From: VRUE01 sp963817945
GTDB taxonomy: Bacteria > Actinomycetota > Thermoleophilia > Solirubrobacterales > 70-9
DNA: 64,000 bases
Direction: 5' to 3'
Assembly: GCA_963817945.1 (NCBI GenBank)
Contig: CAWFQH010000004.1
Span: 186,001-250,000, forward strand
The notes beneath the pieces were generated by a model. The model was not told where the DNA came from. It saw nothing but the letters and a program-made list of their open reading frames with translations, and ran no database searches. This document shows positions 33,898-42,585 of this stretch, piece after piece (positions within the stretch are counted from its first letter, which is position 1; each line of letters begins with the position of its first letter). The position numbers and the translations under genes are program-made.

Positions 33898-34908
33898 GTG
33901 CAAACGACCTCAGCTTTTGAGGACCGCGTTCGAGCCTGGGAGGACGCGTTCCTTTCTGATCACGCGACGCCGTCCTACCCGGCGCGGCGACAGGTCGAGG
34001 AGCCCGACAGCCCGCTGCGGACCCCGTTCCAGCGCGATCGCGACCGGATCGTCCACTCGAAGGCGTTTCGTCGCCTCAAGCACAAGACCCAGGTCTTCAT
34101 CGCCCCCGAAGGGGACCACTACAGGACGCGGTTGACCCACACGCTCGAGGCCTGCGGCATCGCCCGCACCGTGGCACGGGCACTCGGCCTGAACGAGGAC
34201 CTCACGGAGGCGATCGGGCTGGGCCACGACCTAGGCCACCCGCCCTTCGGGCACACCGGCGAGGACGCGCTCGACGCGGCGCTGCGCGAGCACTGCGGAT
34301 CCGGTTTCAGGCACAACGTCCACTCGCTGCGGGTGGTCGATGTGCTGGAGCGCGACGGACAGGGACTGAACCTGACCGAGCAGGTGCGCGATGGGATCCT
34401 CAACCACACCGGCTCCGACCGCCCGGCGACGCTGGAGGGCCGGATTGTGAAGCTGGTCGACCGGGTCGCCTACATCAACCACGACATCGACGACGCCCTG
34501 CGGGCCGGGATCCTGCGGGCAGAAGACCTGCCCGCGAACGAGATCGAGCTCCTGGGCCCTACCGGATCGGCGCGGATCGACACCTTGGTCCGCGACATCG
34601 TCGCCCGCTCGACCGAGGCCGGCGACATCGAGCAGAGTGAGGAGGTTGGGGGGGCGATGTTGCGGCTGCGCAAGTTCATGTTCGAGCGTGTCTACCTCGG
34701 CGAAGCGGCGCGCCGCGAGCATGAGCGGGCGCAGCGCGCTCTGCGCGGCCTCTTCGACCATTACATGGAGCACCCGAATGAGGTGCCGGAGAGCGAGCCG
34801 GGCGCGAGCGACTGCCAACGTGTCGCCGACTACGTCGCCGGCATGACCGACCGCTTCTGCATCTCCCGCTTCTCGGCCCTGACGCTGCCCGAGGCGGCGA
34901 GGTTCTGA
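33898..34908 (+). CDS. dgt: dGTP triphosphohydrolase-like HD protein
   Basis: This 336-residue HD-domain protein resembles bacterial Dgt-like enzymes that hydrolyse dNTPs to nucleoside and triphosphate. The motifs are RDRIVHSKAFRRLKHKTQVF, YRTRLTHTLEACGIARTVAR and GLGHDLGHPPFGHTGE, the last holding the HD metal ligands. The C-terminal half is helical. Placement directly before dnaG is a common actinobacterial order. The start is GTG 33898, immediately after the inverted repeat. Confidence 0.93.
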   Translation: MQTTSAFEDRVRAWEDAFLSDHATPSYPARRQVEEPDSPLRTPFQRDRDRIVHSKAFRRLKHKTQVFIAPEGDHYRTRLTHTLEACGIARTVARALGLNEDLTEAIGLGHDLGHPPFGHTGEDALDAALREHCGSGFRHNVHSLRVVDVLERDGQGLNLTEQVRDGILNHTGSDRPATLEGRIVKLVDRVAYINHDIDDALRAGILRAEDLPANEIELLGPTGSARIDTLVRDIVARSTEAGDIEQSEEVGGAMLRLRKFMFERVYLGEAARREHERAQRALRGLFDHYMEHPNEVPESEPGASDCQRVADYVAGMTDRFCISRFSALTLPEAARF

Positions 34909-34933
34909 TGCTGCCCGGCGCTACGGTGGCCCC

Positions 34934-36721
34934 ATGGCATTGATCTCCGACGAGAGCCTTGAGCGAGTCAAGCAGGCGACGGACATAGTCGAGGTCATCT
35001 CGGCCCACACCGACCTGCGCCGTCAGGGCGCGCGCTGGGTCGGGCTCTGTCCCTTCCACGAGGAGCGGACGCCGTCGTTCTCGGTCGATCCGCAGGAGAA
35101 GCTCTACCACTGCTTCGGCTGCGGGGTCGGGGGCGACACGATCAAGTTCGTCGAAGAGAAGGAGGGCCTCGGCTTCGCGGAGGCGGTCGAGCTGCTGGCC
35201 GAGCGCTACGGGGTGGAGATCGAGCGCGAGCGCGAGGATCCGCGGGCGGAGGCGCGGCGCCAACAGCGGCGCCGCCTTGGCGAGCTGCTCGACCGCACGG
35301 CCTCCTTCTACGCCAGCTACCTGTGGGAGTCAGAGGAGGCCGGTAAGGCGCGCGACTACCTCGCCGGCCGCGGGCTGGGCGAGGAAGTGCTGCGGGCCTT
35401 CGGGGTCGGCTACGCCCCGAGCGCCTGGGACAAGGTGCTCGTGCGGGGGCAGCGGGCCGGGTTCACCGTGGCCGAGCTGCGCTCCGTGGGGCTGGCGCAG
35501 AAGGGGCGGGGGGGCGGCGAGTACGACCGCTTCCGCTCCCGGATCATCTTCCCGATTCGCGACCGGCGCGGACGCAGCCTCGGCTTCGGCGGCCGGGCGA
35601 TGCGCTCCGACCAGGGCGCCAAGTACGTCAACACCGCCGAGACCGACTTCTTCCACAAGAGCAAGATGCTCTACGGGATAGATCTGGCCAAGGAGGCAAT
35701 CGCCAAGTCGGGACGGGCGGTCGTGGTCGAGGGATACACCGACGTGCTGGCGCTGCACCAGGCCGGGGTGGAGGAGGCGATCGGTGTGATGGGGACGGCG
35801 ATCACGGAGGACCAGGTGGCCGCCCTGTCGGGGATGGTCGAGGAGGTGGTGTTGGCGCTCGACGCCGACGCAGCCGGCCAGGAGGCGATGCTGCGGGCGC
35901 AGCGGGTGGCGGCCGGCCGCAGCATGAGGCTGAGGGTGGCGGCGATGCCGGCCGGCGAGGACCCGGCCGAGATGGTGGCGACGGAGGGCGGCGCCGAGCG
36001 CTTTCGCTCTCTGGTCGAGGGTGCGGTCGATTTGCCGGCCTTCCAGGTCGGCCTCGTGCTGGAGCGGACCGACACCTCGTCCCCGGCTGAGCGCGACCGG
36101 GCTTTGGAGGTGGAGATCGCCCCAATTCTCGCCGGTATCGGTGAAGGCGCCACTCAGGACGATCTGATCCGACGGGTCGCGGAGAGATTCGACATGAATC
36201 CCGCGACGGTGCAGGGCCGGGTGGTCGCCGCCCGCCCGCTCAGCGGCGGCTCCGCGCGACCGGCCGTCCGGGAAAGCGGCGCGGCGGAGCGGGCGGCCGG
36301 GCGTCCGCCGGCAGCCGCACTGACTTCGCGCGAACGACGCGAGCGGGCCTTGCTGGCGATGTGCATTGCGCTGCCCGAAGAGGGCCGTGGGTACCTGGGA
36401 CGCCTTGAGGACGGTCACCTCTCGGCGAGTGGCGTCCGCGCTGCCGCCTGGCTGAGCGACCATCTCGACGACCCGGCCTCCGATCTCCCCCGCGACGACG
36501 ACGAGCTGGCCGGCCTCGTCTCCGAGCTCATCATCCTCGCTCACGACGAGCCGGCCTCGTCGGAGGCAATGGAGCTCAACTACATGCTGCTGGAGCAGCG
36601 CCGCCTGGAGTCCGAGATCGCCGCCGCCGGCGAGCGCGAGGACTACGAGGGCCGGGCGGCCCTTAGCCGCGAACGGGCCGCCCTGGTCGAGCGCATCGCC
36701 CACACCGAGCGCGTCGGCTGA
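34934..36721 (+). CDS. dnaG: DNA primase
   Basis: DnaG makes RNA primers for replication. The 595 residues start with the CHC2 zinc domain (LCPFHEERTPSFSV, then LYHCFGCGVGGDT). The catalytic core follows, with Toprim elements VVVEGYTDVLALH and ALDADAAGQEAM. The C-terminal helicase-interacting domain is from about residue 450. The final 60 residues are Glu/Arg-rich coiled helix. It follows dgt by 25 bases. No rpoD follows within the window. Confidence 0.96.
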   Translation: MALISDESLERVKQATDIVEVISAHTDLRRQGARWVGLCPFHEERTPSFSVDPQEKLYHCFGCGVGGDTIKFVEEKEGLGFAEAVELLAERYGVEIEREREDPRAEARRQQRRRLGELLDRTASFYASYLWESEEAGKARDYLAGRGLGEEVLRAFGVGYAPSAWDKVLVRGQRAGFTVAELRSVGLAQKGRGGGEYDRFRSRIIFPIRDRRGRSLGFGGRAMRSDQGAKYVNTAETDFFHKSKMLYGIDLAKEAIAKSGRAVVVEGYTDVLALHQAGVEEAIGVMGTAITEDQVAALSGMVEEVVLALDADAAGQEAMLRAQRVAAGRSMRLRVAAMPAGEDPAEMVATEGGAERFRSLVEGAVDLPAFQVGLVLERTDTSSPAERDRALEVEIAPILAGIGEGATQDDLIRRVAERFDMNPATVQGRVVAARPLSGGSARPAVRESGAAERAAGRPPAAALTSRERRERALLAMCIALPEEGRGYLGRLEDGHLSASGVRAAAWLSDHLDDPASDLPRDDDELAGLVSELIILAHDEPASSEAMELNYMLLEQRRLESEIAAAGEREDYEGRAALSRERAALVERIAHTERVG

Positions 36722-36771
36722 TACGAACACACGTTCTTTTTTCCATCCGATCCTCTCGTCATCTTCCCGTC

Positions 36772-37485
36772 ATGAAGAGGAGGTTCCTGGAGGATTGTCT
36801 GGCGAAAGGCATGTCGCTCGAAGCGATCGGCGAGCTGGCCGGCAGGCATCCTTCAACCGTCGGCTACTGGCTGAAGAAGCACGGGCTGAAGGCGGCTGGG
36901 TCAAATAAGCATGGGCGGCGTGGGCCGTTGTGCCAAGAGAAGCTGAAGGTGCTTGCCGGCAGCGGCGCGACCTTGGCGGAAATGGCCGTTAGTCTCGATC
37001 GCAGTGTGGCGTCCGTGAGGTATTGGCTCGACCGCCACGAGATCAAGTTGACCAACCCCCGCGGTCCGCGGCGGCGGTGCGGCGGTGGGGCCAAGACGGC
37101 AATCTTCGAGTGCAGGCAACACGGCCTGACAGAGTTCACGCTCGAGGGACGCGACCACTACCGGTGCAAACGATGTCGGTCACGGGCGGTGATCAACCGT
37201 CGTCGCACGATCAAGGAGAAGCTGGTCGCAGAGGCGGGTGGCGCCTGCGCCCTCTGCGGCTATCGGCGCTGGGTAGGGGCCCTGCAATTCCACCATGTCG
37301 ATCCCAGCCGCAAGGAGTTCAATCTCAGTCGGCGGGGTCATTCGCGCTCCCTTGCCCGAAGTCGCGCTGAGGCTCGTAAGTGCGTCCTGTTGTGCGCGAA
37401 CTGCCATGCCGAGGTGGAGGGTGGGTTCGCTACGCTCCCCGATGAGTTGAAGCGAATGCCCGTATCGGGCAGTCGCTCAACTTAA
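36772..37485 (+). CDS. HNH-type zinc protein with two N-terminal helix-turn-helix repeats
   Basis: The 237-residue product starts with two similar HTH units (MSLEAIGELAGRHPSTVGYW at about 13-32 and TLAEMAVSLDRSVASVRYW about 50 residues later). A basic region with CRQHGLTEF and YRCKRCRSRA follows. The C-terminal HNH-like module is CALCGYRRW, LQFHHVDPSRKEF and LLCANCHAE. Such proteins can nick or bind DNA and are frequent in phages and islands. It sits between dnaG and tRNA-Asn, a plausible insertion spot. Catalytic activity is unproven. Confidence 0.82.
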   Translation: MKRRFLEDCLAKGMSLEAIGELAGRHPSTVGYWLKKHGLKAAGSNKHGRRGPLCQEKLKVLAGSGATLAEMAVSLDRSVASVRYWLDRHEIKLTNPRGPRRRCGGGAKTAIFECRQHGLTEFTLEGRDHYRCKRCRSRAVINRRRTIKEKLVAEAGGACALCGYRRWVGALQFHHVDPSRKEFNLSRRGHSRSLARSRAEARKCVLLCANCHAEVEGGFATLPDELKRMPVSGSRST

Positions 37486-37494
37486 TTTGATTGA

Positions 37495-37568
37495 TCCGGG
37501 GTAGCTCAATTGGTAGATGCGCTCGGCTGTTAACCGAGAGGTTGTGGGTTCGAGTCCCACCCCCGGAG
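37495..37568 (+). tRNA. tRNA-Asn (anticodon GTT)
   Basis: The acceptor stem TCCGGGG/CCCCGGA, anticodon stem CTCGG/CCGAG with loop CTGTTAA, and T arm GTGGG-TTCGAGT-CCCAC all pair. CCA is not encoded. Confidence 0.95.
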
Positions 37569-37584
37569 CTCGAACTGCGAATGC

Positions 37585-38853
37585 TTAGTTGCCCGGGAGG
37601 GCGGCCGAGTCGTCGGTTCGGCGGCGCGCCAGGCCCTCGACCAACTCGGCCCCGCGCTCGGCCCCGTCGTTCGCCGCCGCCCAGGCCGCCAGCTCGCCCG
37701 CGCGGTGGGCGAAGGAGGGATCGCCGAGGATCCGGCGGGCGGCCCAGCGCAGCGGCGCGGGACGGCAGAGTCGCCAAGGGAGCGAGAGGCCGGCCTTGGC
37801 CCAGCTGACCCGCATCGCGGTCTCGCTCATGTCGCCGATGAAGGGGCTGATTAGGAGTGGCGTGCCGGCTGCGAGAGCACGCGCCACCGTCCCGTGGCCG
37901 CCGTGGGAGATCACCAGCGACGCCGCGGGCATCAGCTGGCTATAGCTGAGCCAGTCGACGAGGACGGCGTTGCCCGGTACCTCGATCGGCTCCTGCGGCA
38001 CCACTCGATTGGTGGTCGCCACGACCCGCACCGGCTCCTCGGCGAGGGCCGCGAGCGCAGTCCGCACCAAGTGGTTGCGCGAGTCGTGCGCGGTGCTTGG
38101 CGCTACCAGCACCAGCGGCTCCTCTTCGGGGGGCAGGTCGATGTCGGGGTGCGGGACCTCGAAGGTCATCGGCCCAGTCACCTCGACCCCCGCCGGCCAG
38201 CGCCGGTGGTACTCGAGCTGGGGGAAGGTTCCGACCAGCGCCAGATCCGGGCTGATGCCGCCGTGGAAGCGCTCGGTCGGCGGCAGGCCGAGCCGGGATC
38301 GTTGGCGGTTGAGGTCGTCCCGCCCCTGCTCGAGACCGACGTCGAGCGCCCGCTGCCCGGCACGCCAGATGCGGCGCCCGAGGGGCGTGCGCGGCGGCTG
38401 CAGGCCGACCGCGAAGAAGGGAAGGCCGGGGGCGACGACCGGATATATGTGTGGGATCAGGGTCGCCCGCGGGATTCCCGTGACCTCCGCCGCGAGCGTC
38501 GGGGCCAAAGTCAGGATGTCGCTGACCACGGCGTGCGGCTGCATCTCCTCCAACAGCGGCAGCAGCGCCCGCGCCGCCTCGGCCGCGTGGCTCCCCTCCG
38601 GCGAGTCGGGGTCGGGCGGGGGGAACATCCGGTATTCCTCCGCCGCGGCAAAGCCCAGGCCGGCGCCCTCGACGGCGCTGCGCCGCTCCTCCCAGGTCTC
38701 GATCGTCACCTCGTGCCCGCGCCTTGCCAAGGCTTTGCCAAGAGCTATGGCAGGAAAGACGTGCCCAGGGTCGCCGAAGGCGGCTACGAGGAAGCGCAGC
38801 CGATCGGCGCGGCCGGCGGGCCGCGCGTCGTTACGGGGTGTCGAGTCCCTCAC
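37585..38853 (-). CDS. MGT/UGT-type (GT1) glycosyltransferase
   Basis: This 422-residue GT-B fold enzyme transfers a nucleotide-sugar residue to a small lipophilic or macrolide-like acceptor. The N-terminal fold begins LVAAFGDPGHVFPAIALGKA. The donor-binding motif near residue 310 reads DWLSYSQLMPAASLVISHGG, then HGTVARALAAGTPLLISP, characteristic of this family. The stop lies 17 bases past the tRNA-Asn end on the other strand. The start overlaps the upstream SDR gene by 23 bases, so the two enzymes probably act in one modification pathway. Confidence 0.9.
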   Translation of the reverse strand: MRDSTPRNDARPAGRADRLRFLVAAFGDPGHVFPAIALGKALARRGHEVTIETWEERRSAVEGAGLGFAAAEEYRMFPPPDPDSPEGSHAAEAARALLPLLEEMQPHAVVSDILTLAPTLAAEVTGIPRATLIPHIYPVVAPGLPFFAVGLQPPRTPLGRRIWRAGQRALDVGLEQGRDDLNRQRSRLGLPPTERFHGGISPDLALVGTFPQLEYHRRWPAGVEVTGPMTFEVPHPDIDLPPEEEPLVLVAPSTAHDSRNHLVRTALAALAEEPVRVVATTNRVVPQEPIEVPGNAVLVDWLSYSQLMPAASLVISHGGHGTVARALAAGTPLLISPFIGDMSETAMRVSWAKAGLSLPWRLCRPAPLRWAARRILGDPSFAHRAGELAAWAAANDGAERGAELVEGLARRRTDDSAALPGN

Positions 38854-39562
38854 CAGGTCGCGTGAAGACGATCTCCGGCACGTGGCAGTGGGGCGACGTG
38901 CGAAGCAGGAAGCGGACCGCTTCGCCGATGTCCTCCGGCCGGATCATCTCCTCCGCGGGCACTTGGCCCTTCGCGAACTCGGTCATCGGCGTGTCGACGA
39001 ACCCGGGGGCCAGGGCGGTGCACTGGATCCCCGCGCTGCCGACCTCGCGGTGCGTCGACTGGGTGAAGTTGATCACCGCGCCCTTGGTCGCCGCGTAGAC
39101 CGAGAGCCAGCCCTGGCCGCTCTTGCCGGCGATCGAGGCCGTGTTGACGATCAGCGCCTTCCCGTGCTCGGCTCCCGCCTCGCGCAGCAGCGGCAGGCCC
39201 TCGCGGGTGCCGATCACCAGAGCGCGGAGATTGACCCCGAGCTGCATGTCGAGGTACTTGGTCTGGATCTCCTCCATCGGAGCGCCGATGCCGACGCCGG
39301 CATTGTTGACCAGAGCATCGAGGCGGCCGTAGGCGTCGCGGTGCTTGGCGAAAATGCCGACCACGTCTTCCTCCTCGGTCATGTTGGCGGCGACGCTCAG
39401 CACCTCAAACCCGTCGGCGCGCAGTCCGTCGGCGGCTTCCTCCAGCTTCTCGGGGCGGCGGGCGGACACCGTCAGCGCGTACCCCTCTTCTCCTAGGACG
39501 CGGGCAATTGCCAGCCCGATGCCGCTCGACGCCCCGGTGATAAGTGCCGCTCGCTCCGCCAT
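38831..39562 (-). CDS. Short-chain dehydrogenase/reductase
   Basis: ATG 39562 follows a gagaggga ribosome site and gives a 243-residue classical SDR. It shows TGASSGIG at residues 9-16, NNAG near 86, Ser in VNTASIAGK and YAATK as catalytic Tyr-Lys. ARRPEK after strand two suggests NADP(H). It is the first gene of a two-gene operon with the glycosyltransferase. The substrate is unknown. Confidence 0.91.
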   Translation of the reverse strand: MAERAALITGASSGIGLAIARVLGEEGYALTVSARRPEKLEEAADGLRADGFEVLSVAANMTEEEDVVGIFAKHRDAYGRLDALVNNAGVGIGAPMEEIQTKYLDMQLGVNLRALVIGTREGLPLLREAGAEHGKALIVNTASIAGKSGQGWLSVYAATKGAVINFTQSTHREVGSAGIQCTALAPGFVDTPMTEFAKGQVPAEEMIRPEDIGEAVRFLLRTSPHCHVPEIVFTRPGEGLDTP

Positions 39563-39665
39563 CTCCCTCTCCTCGTGCGCTGGTCGTTCTCCAGCGGCGG
39601 ACCCTATACGGCGCCCTTTGGACGACGCCTGGAGGGCGCGATGCCCGCCGGCCGCGGCGAATAAC

Positions 39666-40751
39666 ATGCCTGGCCGGATGCCCGTGCGCCGAGTCATATG
39701 CGCTTTTGCCTGCCTCGTCGCCCTCGCGGGGTTCGCAGGCTGCGGCGACGACGGAGGCTCGGCCGCCTCTTCCTCTGAAGGCACGGCCGAAAGCCGGCCG
39801 GCGCCCCCGGCGAGTGCATTTCCGCCCGCGGAGGGCAGGTCGCTGACCGAAATCGTGAAAACCGCCGATGCGCCGGCGCCGCTGGTGGTCTCGCCGGCGG
39901 GCAAAGTCTTCTACCGCGGCGAGAACCGCTTCGCCTTCGGTGTTTTCGAGCCCGACCGCACGCCGGTATCCGTCGCCGAAGTCGCCCTTTACATCGCAAA
40001 GGTGCCGTCGACGAGCACGACGGCAGGCGGAAGAGGAGAAGACTTGAAAGGCGCGGTGGCGAGGGCGCAACGCGAAGCGCTGGATGCCCCCGCGACGGGG
40101 CCGTTCCCAGCGCGAACCGAAAGCATCGGCACGGAGGCCTCGTTCCGTGCCCAGACCACCGCCAACGATCCCAACGCGCCATCGGTCGTCTACGTGACCG
40201 AGCTGGACTTCCCCAGCGACGGCGAGTGGCGCATCGCCGCCCTGATCAGGGAAGGCGATGAAACGAGCGGGGCGGTGCTGCCGAGCGTGATCGTCGGCGA
40301 ATTCGCCAGCATGCCACGCGAGGGGGAGAGAGCCCCCCTGATCCACACGCCGACCCCGGAGGACGTGGGCGGTGACCTCTCCGAGATCACGACGCGCGTC
40401 CCGCCGGACACCCAGAACCAGGTCGATTTCGCGGACGTTCTGGGACGGCAGCCGGTCGTTCTCTTGTTCGCGACCCCCCAGTTCTGCCAGAGTCGGGTAT
40501 GCGGGCCGGTCGTCGACGTGGCTGAGCAGGTAAAAGAGACGAGCGGGGACGGGGCCGCATTCATCCACATGGAGATCTTCAACGACAACGACCCGAACAA
40601 GGACGTGAGGCCGCAGGTCCGGGCCTACCGCTTGCCGAGCGAGCCCTGGCTGTTCGTAATCGACCGCGAGGGGGTCATTCGCACCGCGCTCGAGGGCCCC
40701 TTCGGCCCCGAGCAGCTGACTCGGGCCGTAGAGGAGGTGACGGGACGATGA
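39666..40751 (+). CDS. Lipoprotein with thioredoxin-like domain
   Basis: From ATG 39666 the product is 361 residues; ATG 39678 is an alternative. A signal peptide ends in a lipobox-like FAGC, so it is probably anchored to the outer face of the membrane. Residues 24-55 are a Ser/Ala/Pro linker. A beta-rich domain follows (FYRGENRFAFGVFEPDR). The C-terminal thioredoxin-like domain has LLFATPQFCQSRVCGPVVDV, a CxxxxC site like SCO1/peroxiredoxin-type proteins, and cis-Pro in PSEPWLFVIDREG. It may handle metal or redox stress. It overlaps the Hpt gene by four bases. Confidence 0.84.
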   Translation: MPGRMPVRRVICAFACLVALAGFAGCGDDGGSAASSSEGTAESRPAPPASAFPPAEGRSLTEIVKTADAPAPLVVSPAGKVFYRGENRFAFGVFEPDRTPVSVAEVALYIAKVPSTSTTAGGRGEDLKGAVARAQREALDAPATGPFPARTESIGTEASFRAQTTANDPNAPSVVYVTELDFPSDGEWRIAALIREGDETSGAVLPSVIVGEFASMPREGERAPLIHTPTPEDVGGDLSEITTRVPPDTQNQVDFADVLGRQPVVLLFATPQFCQSRVCGPVVDVAEQVKETSGDGAAFIHMEIFNDNDPNKDVRPQVRAYRLPSEPWLFVIDREGVIRTALEGPFGPEQLTRAVEEVTGR

Positions 40752-41113
40752 ACGAGCAGGCTGCGCCCGACTCGGAGCTGCTCAAGTCCTTCGCCGAAGA
40801 GGCCAAGCGCCGTTGTGATGTGATCGCAGCCGGCTTGGCGACCGAGACCGACGACTTCGAGACCCTGCGCGCCGAAGCCCACGCCCTGCGCGGCACCGCT
40901 GGCGCCGTAGGCCTCAGGCGGCTGGCGGAGCTGGCAGGCCTGATGGAATCCGACCTCGCCGAAGCCAAGGACACCGGCGTCCTTCGCGGCGGCCGCTCCC
41001 ACCAGATCGCCGACGCCGCCAAGGCCCTCTCCGACGGCGCCGCAGCCGCCGCCGAGGGCAAAGAGGAGCCGCCCGACGTCGGCCGCTCCCTCGCTCAGCT
41101 CTTCAGCGCCTAA
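40748..41113 (+). CDS. Stand-alone Hpt phosphotransfer protein
   Basis: The 121-residue helical protein carries the Hpt signature AEAHALRGTAGAVGLRRLAEL with the phosphorylatable His at residue 45. Such proteins shuttle phosphate between response regulators and hybrid kinases. No histidine kinase or regulator is nearby; the gene is instead coupled by overlap to the thioredoxin-like lipoprotein, an unusual pairing. It ends 31 bases before tRNA-Met. Confidence 0.83.
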   Translation: MNEQAAPDSELLKSFAEEAKRRCDVIAAGLATETDDFETLRAEAHALRGTAGAVGLRRLAELAGLMESDLAEAKDTGVLRGGRSHQIADAAKALSDGAAAAAEGKEEPPDVGRSLAQLFSA

Positions 41114-41144
41114 GCCTTCCGCGATCGCGCTACGCTCGCCATCC

Positions 41145-41218
41145 GGGGCGGTAGCTCAGTTGGTCAGAGCAGCGGACTCATAATCCGTCGGTCGCTGGTT
41201 CGAGTCCAGCCCGCCCCA
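41145..41218 (+). tRNA. tRNA-Met (anticodon CAT; Ile2 not excluded)
   Basis: The acceptor GGGGCGG/CCGCCCC, anticodon loop CTCATAA and T arm GCTGG-TTCGAGT-CCAGC pair correctly. The last 44 bases (41175-41218) are repeated at 42478-42521, as expected for an integration site in a tRNA gene. CCA is not encoded. Confidence 0.93.
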
Positions 41219-41580
41219 TTACAAACTGGGGAGAGGAGCGATCGGGCAAAATGGAAGACCTGGGATCGCGCCGTGGCGGGATTGAGGGTTACCGGCAAGA
41301 GCATGGTGTTGAGGAGATGGCCGTAGGCGCCAAGCCTCTACCAGTCAGGAGAGTGGGTTACGGTCGCCGGTGAGAGTGGCGACTCGGCTGACCGCAAGCT
41401 CGGTACGACTAAGTGTCGTAATAGGTCCTGAGGTGGCGTTGTTGCTTAATGATGTCTAAACGCTCCCGCTGATAAAAGTCTAAAACAGAGTCTTGCGTTT
41501 TAGAAACAGAGCCTTGCGTCCGGGTGCGGCTGAGGGGCTGAGGATGGTAGTAGCCAAGTCGAGGAGTCAGGGGGATCGAA
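41219..41580. other. Gene-free island segment between tRNA-Met and the methyltransferase
   Basis: The 362 bases are purine-rich and less GC-rich than the core. Two 16-base near-identical direct repeats (41483-41498 and 41504-41519, aaacagag then cttgcgt) lie near its end. Several short complementary stretches could fold, but no known RNA family or gene is evident. Confidence 0.6.
41483..41519. repeat. Pair of 16-base direct repeats
   Basis: AAACAGAGTCTTGCGT at 41483 and AAACAGAGCCTTGCGT at 41504 differ at one base and are spaced 21 bases apart, two helical turns. They lie about 60 bases before the methyltransferase start and could be a regulator site. Confidence 0.55.
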
Positions 41581-42420
41581 TTGCCACCTACGTCGAGCGA
41601 GTCGACTCAACCGAGCCCGTCGCCGTCTATACCCTACGCAGACGGTTTTTTGGACCGGATTGCCCAGGGCGACAACGAAGTGAGTTCTTTGGACCATTGG
41701 CATTGGGGTTACTGGGAGGACCCCTCTACGGCAGACGGCACGCATGATGATTTCAAAAGGGCTACTGAGCGGCTTACCAGTCTCTTCCTCGATGTGGCTC
41801 AGATCGACGATGGTATGCGTGTTATCGACTGTGGATGCGGCGTCGGCGGAACGGTTGGAAGAGTCAATGAACGGTTCTCCAGCGTTCGCCTGACCGGGGT
41901 CAATATTGACGAGAGACAACTCGCCTTGGCACGCGAGCGGGTGCAGGCCCGACCCGGCAACGAAGTCGATTTTGTCCATGCCGACGCGTGCGATCTGCCT
42001 TTCGAGTCCGAATCCGCAGACGTCGTTCTCGCGCTTGAGTGCATCTTCCACTTTCCCAGTCGACGCAGGTTCCTGCGCGAAGTCCACAGGGTACTGCGCC
42101 CTGGTGGACGCCTCGCGATTACCGATGGCGTGCCGCCTGTTCTTGCTCTCCCCACCCTCGGCTCGATGCGCTCGATCGCGCTATTTGGGGAAATGAGTTT
42201 TCCAGCTCCGGTTGTTGGCTATAAAATCCTCGCTCGAAGCACTTCGATGCGGATGTGCGACAACATCGACATCACGAAGAAGATGCTGCCTTCGTTTGAG
42301 CCATTCGGCGATTTGGTCGAGCGCATCGCGCCTGACGGCCGCGAGCAGGTCGAGCTCGTCGCAAAGATGTTCAGGCGTGGGTACATGCGCTACCGCCTGA
42401 TTACGTTCGAAAAGAAGTGA
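41581..42420 (+). CDS. Class I SAM-dependent methyltransferase (island cargo)
   Basis: The frame starts at TTG 41581 with a gggga ribosome site six bases upstream, giving 279 residues. HWHWGYWEDPS near residue 40 and the SAM motif VIDCGCGVGGTVGRV near 86 resemble small-molecule C- or O-methyltransferases of the tocopherol/rifamycin type. LRPGGRLAITDGVPP is the post-SAM motif. Nothing suggests a DNA methylase (no NPPY/DPPY). Base use is less GC-rich than the core, and the gene lies between the tRNA and the duplicated tRNA end, so it is cargo of an integrated segment. Confidence 0.86.
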   Translation: MPPTSSESTQPSPSPSIPYADGFLDRIAQGDNEVSSLDHWHWGYWEDPSTADGTHDDFKRATERLTSLFLDVAQIDDGMRVIDCGCGVGGTVGRVNERFSSVRLTGVNIDERQLALARERVQARPGNEVDFVHADACDLPFESESADVVLALECIFHFPSRRRFLREVHRVLRPGGRLAITDGVPPVLALPTLGSMRSIALFGEMSFPAPVVGYKILARSTSMRMCDNIDITKKMLPSFEPFGDLVERIAPDGREQVELVAKMFRRGYMRYRLITFEKK

Positions 42421-42477
42421 AGCTCAAGGCCACGCACTTCACAGGCCAGATTCGACTCTATAGACGGGTTCCGGCTC

Positions 42478-42521
42478 GACTCATAATCCGTCGGTCGCTG
42501 GTTCGAGTCCAGCCCGCCCCA
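42478..42521 (+). repeat. Duplicated 3' end of tRNA-Met (att-like direct repeat)
   Basis: These 44 bases are identical to 41175-41218, covering the anticodon loop to the discriminator base. The upstream half of the tRNA is absent. This is the expected scar when an element recombines into a tRNA gene and restores it. No integrase gene lies between the repeats. Confidence 0.92.
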
Positions 42522-42585
42522 CTCAAGAAAAGCTCGGCTTTGGCGAGGAACCTCAGTATTTAGAGCCCGGAACGACTTAGCAGTA

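Noticed and set aside
41219..41480. A possible group II intron remnant (ggtacgacta ... gtcgtaat region).
   Set aside because: Some words recall intron domain I, but there is no maturase, no domain V hairpin and no clear 5' GUGYG border.
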